Notes: generated from the sequence alone by a model not told the origin. A stretch of 8,661 nt of DNA from an uncultured Micrococcaceae bacterium (GCA_937896705.1 CALBOC010000370.1:1-8661); one strand, 5' to 3'; counted from the stretch's first letter, positions 1-5,912 are shown. Numbers and translations: made by a program.

Positions 1-173
1 AGATACATCACTTGAGCTTGAACTGTACCAGACTTACTGGACGTTCGGTAGGTAAAGTTCACAATCTGCGGATGAGGCTGCAGGAAGTTCGCGACGATGC
101 CACGCTCCTTAAGGGTTGGTGGCTCATCCGGTCGCCAAAGATACTCGGAGTTCGCTCTGTTATTGCTGCAATA
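1..173 (-). other. Open minus-strand frame at the left edge, possible gene fragment
   Basis: The minus-strand frame whose codons end at position 3 is open from an upstream TGA at 174-176 to the window edge, about 57 codons. It reads like protein (for example ERGIVANFLQPHP and TYRTSSKSGTVQAQV) but has no ATG and no ribosome binding site inside the window. It could be the remnant of a gene continuing to the left, or chance. I recognise no family. Nothing else is evident in the first 249 bases. Confidence 0.22.
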
Positions 174-249
174 TCAGAGGTATGAAATTCTTCCTCAATT
201 CGCAGGGTGTGCACTGTTTCTGCTACAAGTCTATCGCTACACTGACGGC

Positions 250-561
250 ATGACTTATGCGCATATGGGCTCTTTGGTTGCTCAACCCGGCAAGCGCGAC
301 GCCGTGGTGGAAATCCTAACGCGGTTGCGTCCTGAGCTCAGGGATGCAGGGTGCCTGCTCTATGAGGTTGGGACCAAAGACGGCGAACCAGACTCTGTCT
401 ACGCGATGGAATTATGGGAATCCGCCGAAGCCCACCAGGCATCCTTGCAACTCGCAGACGTGAAAGCTGCCATCGACGAGGTCGTGCCTATGCTCACTGG
501 GCAATTTGAGAGTCAAGATTTCAACGTTGTCGGTTCCCCACTTCGCAGCACGGAAGCCTGA
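250..561 (+). CDS. Putative quinol monooxygenase, antibiotic biosynthesis monooxygenase (ABM) family
   Basis: A 103-residue protein beginning MTYAHMGSLVAQPGKRDAVVE, the usual length of YgiN/ABM proteins. The family pattern is visible: a first beta strand (HMGSLVAQPG), a long helix (KRDAVVEILTRLRPELRDA), then GCLLYEV and DSVYAMELWES strands, a second helix (AEAHQASLQLADVKAAIDEVV) and a final strand. This is the ferredoxin-like dimeric alpha/beta barrel used by cofactor-free oxygenases acting on quinols or aromatic substrates. The frame is open back to 97, but the family begins at about the ATG at 250, so the upstream part is probably untranslated. No strong ribosome binding site precedes 250; ATG 265 is an alternative start. 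The substrate is unknown. It is convergent with the DUF1801 gene and in no visible operon. Confidence 0.8.
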   Translation: MTYAHMGSLVAQPGKRDAVVEILTRLRPELRDAGCLLYEVGTKDGEPDSVYAMELWESAEAHQASLQLADVKAAIDEVVPMLTGQFESQDFNVVGSPLRSTEA

Positions 562-593
562 GCCACCAGTACTGTGGGGTTGTACGCCAAACT

Positions 594-1028
594 TCAGCGC
601 TGCTCCGGGTACATCTCTTTGATCATCTCGTAAGAGTCTTTGATCAAAAACCGCAGAATGTCCTCGTCGACCTTGTCGAGTTTCGTCAGATAAAGACAGG
701 CCTTGCTGGTCTTATGGGGGCCTAACGCCGCTAATTTGTCAGGGTGCTGCTCGGTAAAATTATTCATCAAGTACACGGCCAGGTTAGCTTTCCGCGGGCT
801 AAAGCCCGCAGCAGGCGCATCCCCTTCTCGATCTGATTCGTACACGTAGTGATAGCTCCCGAAGCCGATGATGCTCGGCCCCCACATCACGGGTTCTTCC
901 CCAGTAATGTCACGCATGATTTCTACCATGCGTTCGGCATCCGCACGGCGCGTGGCGTTTTCGACCTGGTCGATGAATTCCTGCGGATCGACATCGGTGG
1001 GTTGCATTTTATTGGTGGTTTTTGCCAC
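594..1028 (-). CDS. DUF1801 domain-containing protein
   Basis: A 144-residue cytoplasmic protein of the DUF1801/YdhG-like family. The diagnostic stretches are the N-terminal helix (FIDQVENATRRADAERMVEIM, about residues 19-39), VMWGPSIIGFGSYHY (47-61), FSPRKANLAVYLM (76-88) and LGPHKTSKACLYLTKLDKVD (102-121). The fold is small alpha/beta; its biochemical role is not established. The start is GTG at 1028 on the minus strand, supported by AAGGAG (complement of 1033-1038) four bases upstream. Length matches the family and the gene looks intact. It is convergent with the ABM gene, with only 32 bases between their stops, and is monocistronic in the visible context. Confidence 0.88.
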   Translation of the reverse strand: MAKTTNKMQPTDVDPQEFIDQVENATRRADAERMVEIMRDITGEEPVMWGPSIIGFGSYHYVYESDREGDAPAAGFSPRKANLAVYLMNNFTEQHPDKLAALGPHKTSKACLYLTKLDKVDEDILRFLIKDSYEMIKEMYPEQR

Positions 1029-1032
1029 GGCT

Positions 1033-1038
1033 CTCCTT
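1033..1038 (-). promoter_or_regulatory. Ribosome binding site of the DUF1801 gene
   Basis: AAGGAG on the minus strand, four bases upstream of the GTG start at 1028; it decides the start codon. Confidence 0.7.
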
Positions 1039-1155
1039 CAGATGATTCGCTATCCATAGGCTACGCTCATCATCTTGCCGGCTGAAGAGTGACGCTGTGA
1101 CTCGCTAATTCGGTTGACGGAGTGGGTCAATGCTAGTAACTAGGGTGCGTAAAAG

Positions 1156-1167
1156 CGGGTATACCCG
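1156..1167. repeat. Perfect 12-bp palindrome
   Basis: CGGGTATACCCG is its own reverse complement. It lies about 130 bp upstream of the DUF1801 start and close to two other dyads (1114-1130, 1133-1143). It could be a regulator-binding site, but no known regulator's consensus fits well enough to name one. Confidence 0.4.
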
Positions 1168-1443
1168 TCACGGCACTGATGCGGGCACATAGTGGCCCAG
1201 GGGCAGGCAATAGGAACTACTGCCATCAAGAGTGCCCAGTTTAGTCAGGGTGATGCTGCTTGCCAGCCTGTCTGGAGCCAGCCGCGCTGAAGCCGCCTAG
1301 ATCTGCGGCGTCTCTGCCCCACATTCCCTTCGTAGTTAGCGAAAAATGCAAACTCGTGTGATCGTTTGTATGGGCTCTGCAGTCGGCTTCTGAATGTTAG
1401 TCATTCAGTAGTCGGGTGCAAGATCGGCCTCCCAGCAGAGTTC

Positions 1444-1471
1444 TGTCACATTAACTATCGAATACATGACA
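1444..1471. promoter_or_regulatory. Possible resolvase binding/crossover site (28-bp dyad)
   Basis: TGTCA (1444-1448) and TGACA (1467-1471) bound a 28-bp imperfect dyad in which 8 of 14 half-site positions are symmetric. The centre is the dinucleotide AT. A 28-bp length and TGTC-ended half-sites are characteristic of Tn3/gamma-delta-type res site I. The dyad touches the ribosome binding site of the resolvase gene, so binding could also repress that gene, as TnpR does. Only one such site is visible, whereas a full res would have accessory subsites. Confidence 0.4.
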
Positions 1472-1478
1472 GAGGAGG
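1471..1478 (+). promoter_or_regulatory. Ribosome binding site of the resolvase gene
   Basis: AGAGGAGG lies six bases upstream of the ATG at 1485. It fixes the original start of the broken resolvase gene. Confidence 0.75.
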
Positions 1479-1484
1479 ACCAAG

Positions 1485-2075
1485 ATGTTGATCGGGTACA
1501 TGCGGGTTTCCAAAGCCGATGGCTCTCAAGCCACTGATCTGCAAGGCGATGGACTCCTGGCCGCCGGAGTGGACGCCAGCCAGCTTTATGAAGATTAAAC
1601 CTCAGGCAAGCAAGGGGACCGTCCGGAGCTGGCGGCTTGTTTGAAGACCTTGCGGTCGGGTGACACGTTGATCGTGTGGAAGCTTGACCGGCTCGGGCGG
1701 GATCTGCGGCATTTGGTCAACATCGTTCATGACCTCACTGACCGCGGGGTCGGACTCAAAGTGCTCACCGGTTAAGGGGCGGCTATTGATACCACGCCTG
1801 CTTCGGGCAAGTTGGTTTTTGGGATTTTCGCGACGCTAGCGGAGTTTGAGCGGGAATTGATTTCAGAGCGTACAAAAGCGGGTCTGGCGTCAGCTCGAGC
1901 TCGTTGTCGAAAGGGCGGGCGGCCCTATAAAATGACCCCGGCTAAAGACCAGCTTGTAGCAGCTTCGATGGGTCAGCCCGGCACCAATGTTGGCGAGCTA
2001 TGTAAGGAACTTGGCGTCACCCGCCAAACCCTCTATCGGCACATGAAGCCGCTTTCTGAACTGAAGAGTATCTGA
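1485..2075 (+). pseudogene. Serine recombinase (Tn3-type resolvase), broken by two in-frame stops
   Basis: One frame covers a complete 197-codon resolvase from ATG 1485 to TGA 2073-2075, but TAA occurs at 1596-1598 (codon 38) and 1773-1775 (codon 97). Read through, it shows LIGYMRVSKADGSQ with the catalytic serine at residue 9 and Arg7, then SGKQGDRPEL, WKLDRLGRDLRHLVN with the conserved arginines, VLTG-stop-GAAIDTT, and FGIFATLAEFERELISERTKAGL (helix E region). The C-terminal helix-turn-helix is GELCKELGVTRQTLYRHM. Relatives carry Gln or a similar residue at codon 97, so CAA to TAA is a simple explanation there. The downstream piece could start at 1812, but it lacks the catalytic domain. Family enzymes resolve cointegrates or invert DNA. 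No transposase is nearby, so this is a solitary relic of a mobile element. Confidence 0.88.
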
Positions 2076-2243
2076 AGCGAAAACTTTGTCCAGCGCGCCA
2101 CGAGCACCCACCATGTTGAAAGCGACACTCCGGTAAGAGGTGACGGTGGCCTTTAGTGCGGAGCATCGGCGCCAGTCTTGTGGCAAAGTACCGGAATTGA
2201 CGTTTTTTCAACTGTAGTACGTAATTTACCGGGCCGAGTCCGC

Positions 2244-2276
2244 CCGGGCGACAACCTCCTCCCGATGCGCGCCCGG
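2244..2276 (-). terminator. GC-rich hairpin downstream of the MFS gene
   Basis: CCGGGCG (2244-2250) and CGCCCGG (2270-2276) form a 7-bp stem with a 19-base loop, 12 bases beyond the transporter stop codon. The same region contains the alternative arms GGGCCG (2231-2236) and CGGCCC (2274-2279). It sits between convergent genes, where a terminator is expected, but no U-tract follows on either strand. Confidence 0.35.
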
Positions 2277-2288
2277 CCCAGATGGTCT

Positions 2289-3641
2289 TTAGCTTTTCAG
2301 TGGTTTGTGACTTGTTTCTGGTGAGAGCCAGACTGCGATCAGCGCAATTACGGCCGCACCCATCAGATACCAACCGGGGGCGATTGCACTACCGCTGGTA
2401 GCAATGAGTAATGTCGCGATCGCCGGTGCGGTTCCACCAAAGACGGCATTGCCCACATTGAACGAGACCGCGAAACCTGAATAACGCACTCGGGTCGGGA
2501 AGTTCTCCGCCAAGAAGCTAGCTAGGCTGCCATCATTGAGCGTCAGCATGGCCCCTAACAGAATCTGGACCAGCAGAATCATCACGATGCTTCCTGTTCC
2601 CAACAGGATGAACGCCGGGACCGTTAGCAGGATAAACAACACGGAGGCGCTCATCAGAATGGTGCGGCGTCCAAAGCGGTCCGACAGGTGTCCAGTGAGG
2701 AAGATAAAGCCGATGTAGGTGACCAGCGAAACGGTGGTGGTCAGGTTGGCGATGGTTGGATCTATGCCAATAGTCTGGGTCAGATAGGTTGGCATGTACG
2801 TCAGGATGACATAAAATCCGACGGCATTGAGCAGGACTGCTGCAGTAGCCCGGACTAGAGTCCGCCAGTGATCCCGGAACAAGGCCCAGATTGGAGCTTT
2901 AATCACTTCGTCTTCCTGGGACATCTCCCGGAAAACCGGAGAGTCTTCGAGTTTCCGACGAATATACACGCCGATGAGCCCCAGCGGTGCGGCTAACAGG
3001 AACGGTAGACGCCAGCCCCACGATTCCATTTGTGCATCCGTCAGAGATGCAGTCAACACGGTTGCCATTAGGGAGCCAAATAGTAGCCCGGCGGCTGTTG
3101 AACCCGGCACCACTGCGGCATAGATGCCGCGTTTTCCTTCGGGGGCATATTCGACCAGATAGGCTGATGCTCCGGCGTATTCTCCCGAAGCGCTAAACCC
3201 TTGCAGCAGGCGAAAGAGCAGCAGTAAGGCTGGTGCCCATAGCCCAATTTGTAAAGCGCCCGGTAACAGCCCGATGCATACGGTTGATGCGGACATGATC
3301 AGGATGGACCACGCCAAAGCGTTGCGTCGACCGACCCGGTCACCGATGTGGCCCCAAATGAATCCACCGAAGGGTCTGACAAGGAATGAGACCGCAAACA
3401 GGGCGAATGTCCAAATCAATCCATCAGTGAGGTTCTCCGAGGGGAAGAAGACAGCGGCAATGACCACGGCCAGGTAACTGTAGGCGGCGTAGTCGAACCA
3501 TTCGACAAAGTTCCCAATAAAGCTGGCCACAATAACCTTGCGGCGTTCCTTTTTCCCAATGCCAGCTGGGTGTGTACGTTCTTGTCCTGAGAGTGTCGGG
3601 CCGAGTTCTTGATCAGAGGTCAGCGCATCTGCGTCAGACAT
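2289..3641 (-). CDS. MFS transporter, metabolite:H+ symporter (MHS) family, ProP/ShiA-like
   Basis: A 450-residue inner-membrane symporter with about 12 hydrophobic segments, typical in length for the family. MHS hallmarks are GNFVEWFDYAAY in TM1 (residues 43-54), the loop 2-3 motif GHIGDRVGRRN (97-107) and its repeat in loop 8-9, GHLSDRFGRRT (317-327), RLLQGFSASGEYAGA (144-158) and ENFPTRVRYSG (379-389). Relatives import proline/betaine, shikimate, alpha-ketoglutarate or dicarboxylates with protons; the sequence does not settle the substrate. The N-terminal 30 residues are hydrophilic and variable. The start at 3641 is preceded by a weak GGTGAAG only a few bases away. The upstream region holds a sigma-70-like promoter and two perfect dyads, and a probable regulator relic lies divergently beyond them. 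The gene appears intact. Confidence 0.92.
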   Translation of the reverse strand: MSDADALTSDQELGPTLSGQERTHPAGIGKKERRKVIVASFIGNFVEWFDYAAYSYLAVVIAAVFFPSENLTDGLIWTFALFAVSFLVRPFGGFIWGHIGDRVGRRNALAWSILIMSASTVCIGLLPGALQIGLWAPALLLLFRLLQGFSASGEYAGASAYLVEYAPEGKRGIYAAVVPGSTAAGLLFGSLMATVLTASLTDAQMESWGWRLPFLLAAPLGLIGVYIRRKLEDSPVFREMSQEDEVIKAPIWALFRDHWRTLVRATAAVLLNAVGFYVILTYMPTYLTQTIGIDPTIANLTTTVSLVTYIGFIFLTGHLSDRFGRRTILMSASVLFILLTVPAFILLGTGSIVMILLVQILLGAMLTLNDGSLASFLAENFPTRVRYSGFAVSFNVGNAVFGGTAPAIATLLIATSGSAIAPGWYLMGAAVIALIAVWLSPETSHKPLKS

Positions 3642-3667
3642 TCTTCACCGCCATAACGTCATGATGA

Positions 3668-3684
3668 GTTGCATTGATTGCAAC
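3668..3684. promoter_or_regulatory. Operator-like 17-bp dyad upstream of the MFS gene
   Basis: GTTGCA (3668-3673), a five-base spacer and TGCAAC (3679-3684) form a perfect inverted repeat. On the transporter strand it lies just downstream of the predicted -10, inside the 5' leader, which suits a repressor site. The cognate regulator is unknown. Confidence 0.55.
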
Positions 3685-3695
3685 AGGGTTGCCCC

Positions 3696-3725
3696 ATCGT
3701 ATTACGTGATATGTATCACGGTCAA
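3696..3725 (-). promoter_or_regulatory. Predicted sigma-70-type promoter of the MFS gene
   Basis: On the minus strand, TTGACC (complement of 3720-3725, five of six -35 consensus bases) is followed after 18 bases by TACGAT (complement of 3696-3701, four of six -10 bases). The start site would fall near 3689, about 48 bases before the ATG. The 16-bp dyad at 3705-3720 fills the spacer. Confidence 0.5.
3705..3720. promoter_or_regulatory. CRP/GlxR-like or TetR-type operator dyad
   Basis: CGTGAT (3705-3710), ATGT, ATCACG (3715-3720) is a perfect 6-bp-arm dyad. It contains GTGA-N6-TCAC, the core of CRP-family sites (GlxR in actinobacteria). The flanking bases are C and G, not the consensus T and A. 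It lies between the -35 and -10 of the transporter promoter, so occupancy should repress. It could equally be the operator of the divergent TetR-like relic. Confidence 0.5.
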
Positions 3726-3741
3726 GGAAGTGGAGGACAAA

Positions 3742-3920
3742 GTGGCGCCGCGTGCGAATAAGCGTGGTTAACGTGCGCAATAGCCCGTCCTCGGGGGTGC
3801 AGATGAGGAAACGACGTTCATCGAAGCATGTGTCGGCGCACTGTGATCGTTGGGCTTACCTGAAGCCGCCAAACCAGGCTGCAAAACTCGCCAAAAAGAA
3901 TTAGCAGTCCCAGCGGCATC
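3742..3920 (+). pseudogene. Probable decayed 5' end of a TetR-type regulator gene
   Basis: GGAGG (3732-3736) stands five bases before GTG 3742, which opens VAPRANKRG, like many TetR N-termini, and then hits TAA (3769-3771). The same frame continues past TAG (3781-3783) into ETTFIEACVGAL, TGA (3844-3846), SLGLPEAA and TRQKELA. These resemble TetR helices 1 and 2. After a shift into the next frame, SSPSGILEMVFQHQAERPESLYDSAV resembles recognition helix 3 (the S-x-G-x-L-x-x-x-F pattern) and helix 4. The gene is divergent from the MFS transporter across an operator-bearing region, the usual TetR arrangement. This is pattern reading on short segments; it needs three stops and one frameshift, so it remains a hypothesis. 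Confidence 0.45.
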
Positions 3921-5135
3921 TTGGAGATGGTCTTCCAACATCAAGCCGAGCGTCCCGAGAGCTTGTACGATAGCGCCGTGACCGAATATCAGATTGACAC
4001 CGCCAACATCCTGGCACGCCATCGTCAGCTCAGCGGCCTTAAAGCCCTGGCAACCTCAGGCCAGAAGTTGACCGAACGCAGCTTCGAGCTCTACGGACCG
4101 ACGGCTACGGCTGAGTTTGCGAAATGGACGAGCCGTGCCGGGAACCTAGCAGCCAAACCCCAGGTGGTGCAGGTCATCCAAGCCCACCAGCAACTCATTC
4201 AAGCCCACGGTGTCTATGGTTGGTTGCAGATATTACTCACCGGCGCGGTCTATCAATATCACCGTGACCTCAACATGCAGGGCCGTACCGGCGATGCAAC
4301 GTACCTCTCCCGGCAACATGTGGACAGTGTCTGCCGGCTCGGCACGCACATCGTACTCAACTATGGGGCACCGACGGTCGGGAACCGTCAGCTGCTGACG
4401 CACTTCATGTCTGGCAACTATGCGCGCCTCGTGGATCGTATCCTGCCATCCGTGGGCGCAGAGCTCGGTCAAGAACTTTCCGGCGAAGCCCTGGAGCAGG
4501 GGGCGAACCCGGTGTTCCGGTTGCCGCAAGAAGGCTTGCAGCTGGCTATCGTGCACGAGTTAGATCTGCGTCCGATGGATGCCGACGAGCCGGTCCAGGA
4601 TGACGGATTTCCGCCCCAGCCCGACGCGATCCGCCAGACCGATGTCTCCACGATGAGTGGTGCAACCCAGCAGATGATTTATGAGCTGTCCATGATCACG
4701 CGTGCACTCCAGGGAGACACTCCGCCGGAACCCTGGGATGAGACGCTAGTCCGTGCTCGTCTCGAAGCCACCATGGGCATCGCCTGGGCTTCGCAGTGTC
4801 TCTACCCGCATCCCGAGGTCGCGTCCGAGGAACTTCGACAGATGTATATCGAGGACCTCGTGGCCCGGGTCGAAAAACTCCAGGATCGTGGCATCATCGG
4901 CACAGTCTCCTCCGATATCTTCGAAACTCGCCAGCTCGTTGAAGAAGCTGCCGAGGGCGACCCTGGCACCGCGATGCTCTACGAGCGTGCCATGCGCCAG
5001 TCCGTGGATAATGCCGCCTGGGTCCTGTTGAACTGGGTACCGGATCTGCAAACGGCAGGTTTTCTGGCCCAGTTACTGCTGGACTATCAGTTCGATGTGT
5101 TCTTCGACGAGATAGAGACGCTAGAACTTCCATGA
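3921..5135 (+). CDS. Protein of unrecognised family, possibly the C-terminal part of a TetR-like regulator
   Basis: A 404-codon frame with TTG 3921, ATG 3927 (GGAG directly abutting it) and GTG 3978 as possible starts; none has a well-spaced ribosome binding site. The frame stays open upstream to a TGA at 3861-3863. The protein is soluble, acidic and apparently all-helical, with no signal peptide or membrane segment. Visible features are GILEMVFQH followed by ESLYDSAVTEY at the N-terminus, the small repeat IQAHQQLIQAHG (residues about 86-97), a linker rich in D and P near residues 215-240, and a helical C-terminal half (ARLEATMGIAWAS, ERAMRQSVDNAAWVLLNWVPDL). The N-terminus resembles TetR helices 3-4, and the upstream remnant supports a regulator that lost its DNA-binding domain. 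I do not recognise the large remainder. Codon use looks host-like. Confidence 0.6.
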   Translation: MEMVFQHQAERPESLYDSAVTEYQIDTANILARHRQLSGLKALATSGQKLTERSFELYGPTATAEFAKWTSRAGNLAAKPQVVQVIQAHQQLIQAHGVYGWLQILLTGAVYQYHRDLNMQGRTGDATYLSRQHVDSVCRLGTHIVLNYGAPTVGNRQLLTHFMSGNYARLVDRILPSVGAELGQELSGEALEQGANPVFRLPQEGLQLAIVHELDLRPMDADEPVQDDGFPPQPDAIRQTDVSTMSGATQQMIYELSMITRALQGDTPPEPWDETLVRARLEATMGIAWASQCLYPHPEVASEELRQMYIEDLVARVEKLQDRGIIGTVSSDIFETRQLVEEAAEGDPGTAMLYERAMRQSVDNAAWVLLNWVPDLQTAGFLAQLLLDYQFDVFFDEIETLELP

Positions 5136-5208
5136 GACGCCTTAGCACCCGTCAAAGAGGCCTCGTCGCCCAGGTTTGAAGGGAGTGCATGATCTAGACA
5201 GCAGGGGA

Positions 5209-5239
5209 AATGAGCGGCCATGATGAAGCACTGCTCATT
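5209..5239. repeat. Inverted repeat ahead of the DUF421 relic
   Basis: AATGAGC (5209-5215) and GCTCATT (5233-5239) are perfect complements separated by 17 bases. They end one base before the GGAGG ribosome binding site of the DUF421 relic. The dyad could be an operator or a leader hairpin affecting translation; chance is not excluded. Confidence 0.3.
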
Positions 5240-5250
5240 CGGAGGTCCCC

Positions 5251-5685
5251 ATGCAGACGTTGCTAGACATGCTCATCCCCACCGTACCCGTGTGGGAAGT
5301 GATAGTCCGTGGGACGTTGACCTCTCTGGGCCTCATGTTGCTGCTATGAATCGTTGGACAGCGAGAATCCGGCGGTCTTGGACTGACCGATCTGCTCATC
5401 GTCGTCCATGCGGCCGATGCCGCCGGGGTAGGTCTGCAAGGAGATGCTAGCTCACTTTCCGACATTCTGGTGCTCACCATCTTTTTCTGGAGCGTGACGC
5501 TGGATGCCCTATCGTACCGCTGGCCGAGATTTGCGCGCATCGTCAAGGCTCGACCGAAACTGCTCGTTCAAGACTGCCAGATTAATCGGCGTGCGCGCCG
5601 GCGTGACTTTATGAATAATGAAAAGTTATGGCGACTTATGAAGATTCGTTGCTTCACTGAAGGTTATTTCTTGGCTCCCAATTGA
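5251..5685 (+). pseudogene. DUF421 (YetF-like) membrane protein gene, broken by an internal TGA
   Basis: GGAGG (5241-5245) precedes ATG 5251 by five bases. The frame reads MQTLLDMLIPTVPVWEVIVRG, then a membrane segment (TLTSLGLMLLL), then TGA at 5347-5349 (codon 33). It resumes as IVGQRESGGLGLTDLLIVVHAADAA, a second hydrophobic stretch (ILVLTIFFWSVTLDALSYRWPRF) and KARPKLLVQDCQINRRARRRDF, ending at TGA 5683-5685. This order matches DUF421 proteins: TM helices, a V-x-x-R-Q-S-G-like loop, LSYR.P, then the cytoplasmic P.LV.DG.I segment. Family members usually have Arg where the TGA lies, so CGA to TGA is likely. The last 20 or so residues (RCFTEGYFLAPN) do not resemble the normal C-terminus, so the 3' end is also damaged or truncated. 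The family's role is unclear. Confidence 0.8.
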
Positions 5686-5695
5686 TGCATGTCGT

Positions 5696-5823
5696 GAATC
5701 GAGGCTATAGTGCAATACAGAATCTTGAGATCCGGCGTATAGCCCTAGCTACCCGGACAGCAACCCTCTCACCGTAGTGGGGTGCTCTAGGTGATGATTC
5801 GGCCCAGCGAAAAAATCGTGGGC
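5696..5823 (+). ncRNA. SAM-sensing riboswitch of the SAM-IV / SAM-I-IV-variant group
   Basis: The core AGCAACCCTCTCACCG...GTGGGGTGCT...GGTGATGATTC closely follows the SAM-IV pattern (GGCAACCCTCCAACCG...GTGGGGTGCC...GGTGATGACC in streptomycetes). P1 is GAATC (5696-5700) with GATTC (5796-5800). P2 is GGCTATA (5703-5709) with TATAGCC (5738-5744). P3 is AGCA (5759-5762) with TGCT (5783-5786) plus inner CCC/GGG. A hairpin directly after P1, GCCCA (5802-5806) with TGGGC (5819-5823), matches the extra 3' helix of SAM-IV. The junction between P2 and P3 is longer than in the classic form, so the exact subclass is open. It lies 89 bases before a DszC/SfnC-like monooxygenase. No terminator precedes the ATG, which suggests translational control. 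SAM would signal sulfur sufficiency and switch the gene off. Confidence 0.85.
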
Positions 5824-5912
5824 AAGTATGGTGCCTCTCACTGAAGCTCCCCAATATGCGCGAGCTGTCGTGTGCGGAAGTGCCACGAATTTCATGAAAC
5901 GAGTGAAAACTG

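Larger units (their letters stand above)
1039..1484. other. Gene-free stretch rich in short palindromes
   Basis: No convincing coding frame occurs on either strand; frames are broken by stops and show no family resemblance. Several dyads are visible: TTGAC-N7-GTCAA (1114-1130), CTAGTAACTAG (1133-1143), the perfect 12-mer CGGGTATACCCG (1156-1167), an imperfect GGCAATAG/CTACTGCC pair (1206-1224) and CTGAATG/CATTCAG (1390-1408). The last is flanked by two AGTCGG copies (1381-1386 and 1410-1415). Some may be operators for the DUF1801 gene or recombination subsites for the neighbouring resolvase; others may be chance. Confidence 0.4.

Noticed and set aside
97..249. N-terminal extension of the ABM protein from ATG 97
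   Set aside because: The 51 extra residues (QRYSEFALLLLQYQRYEILPQF and so on) lie outside the ABM domain and would make the protein half again as long as its family. The domain starts at 250.
562..593. Small CCAC/GTGG hairpin between the ABM and DUF1801 genes as a terminator
   Set aside because: The stem has only four base pairs and no U-tract, too weak to call.
849..1085. Plus-strand ORFs opposite the DUF1801 gene
   Set aside because: They are shadows of a clearly conserved minus-strand gene, without ribosome binding sites or family resemblance.
1998..2373. Minus-strand ORFs overlapping the resolvase end and the MFS end
   Set aside because: They overlap recognisable coding in other frames and have low-complexity, arginine-rich translations.
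3768..4022. 84-codon minus-strand ORF opposite the regulator relic
   Set aside because: No family resemblance, and it overlaps better-supported plus-strand sequence. The plus-strand reading explains the region with HTH-like motifs.
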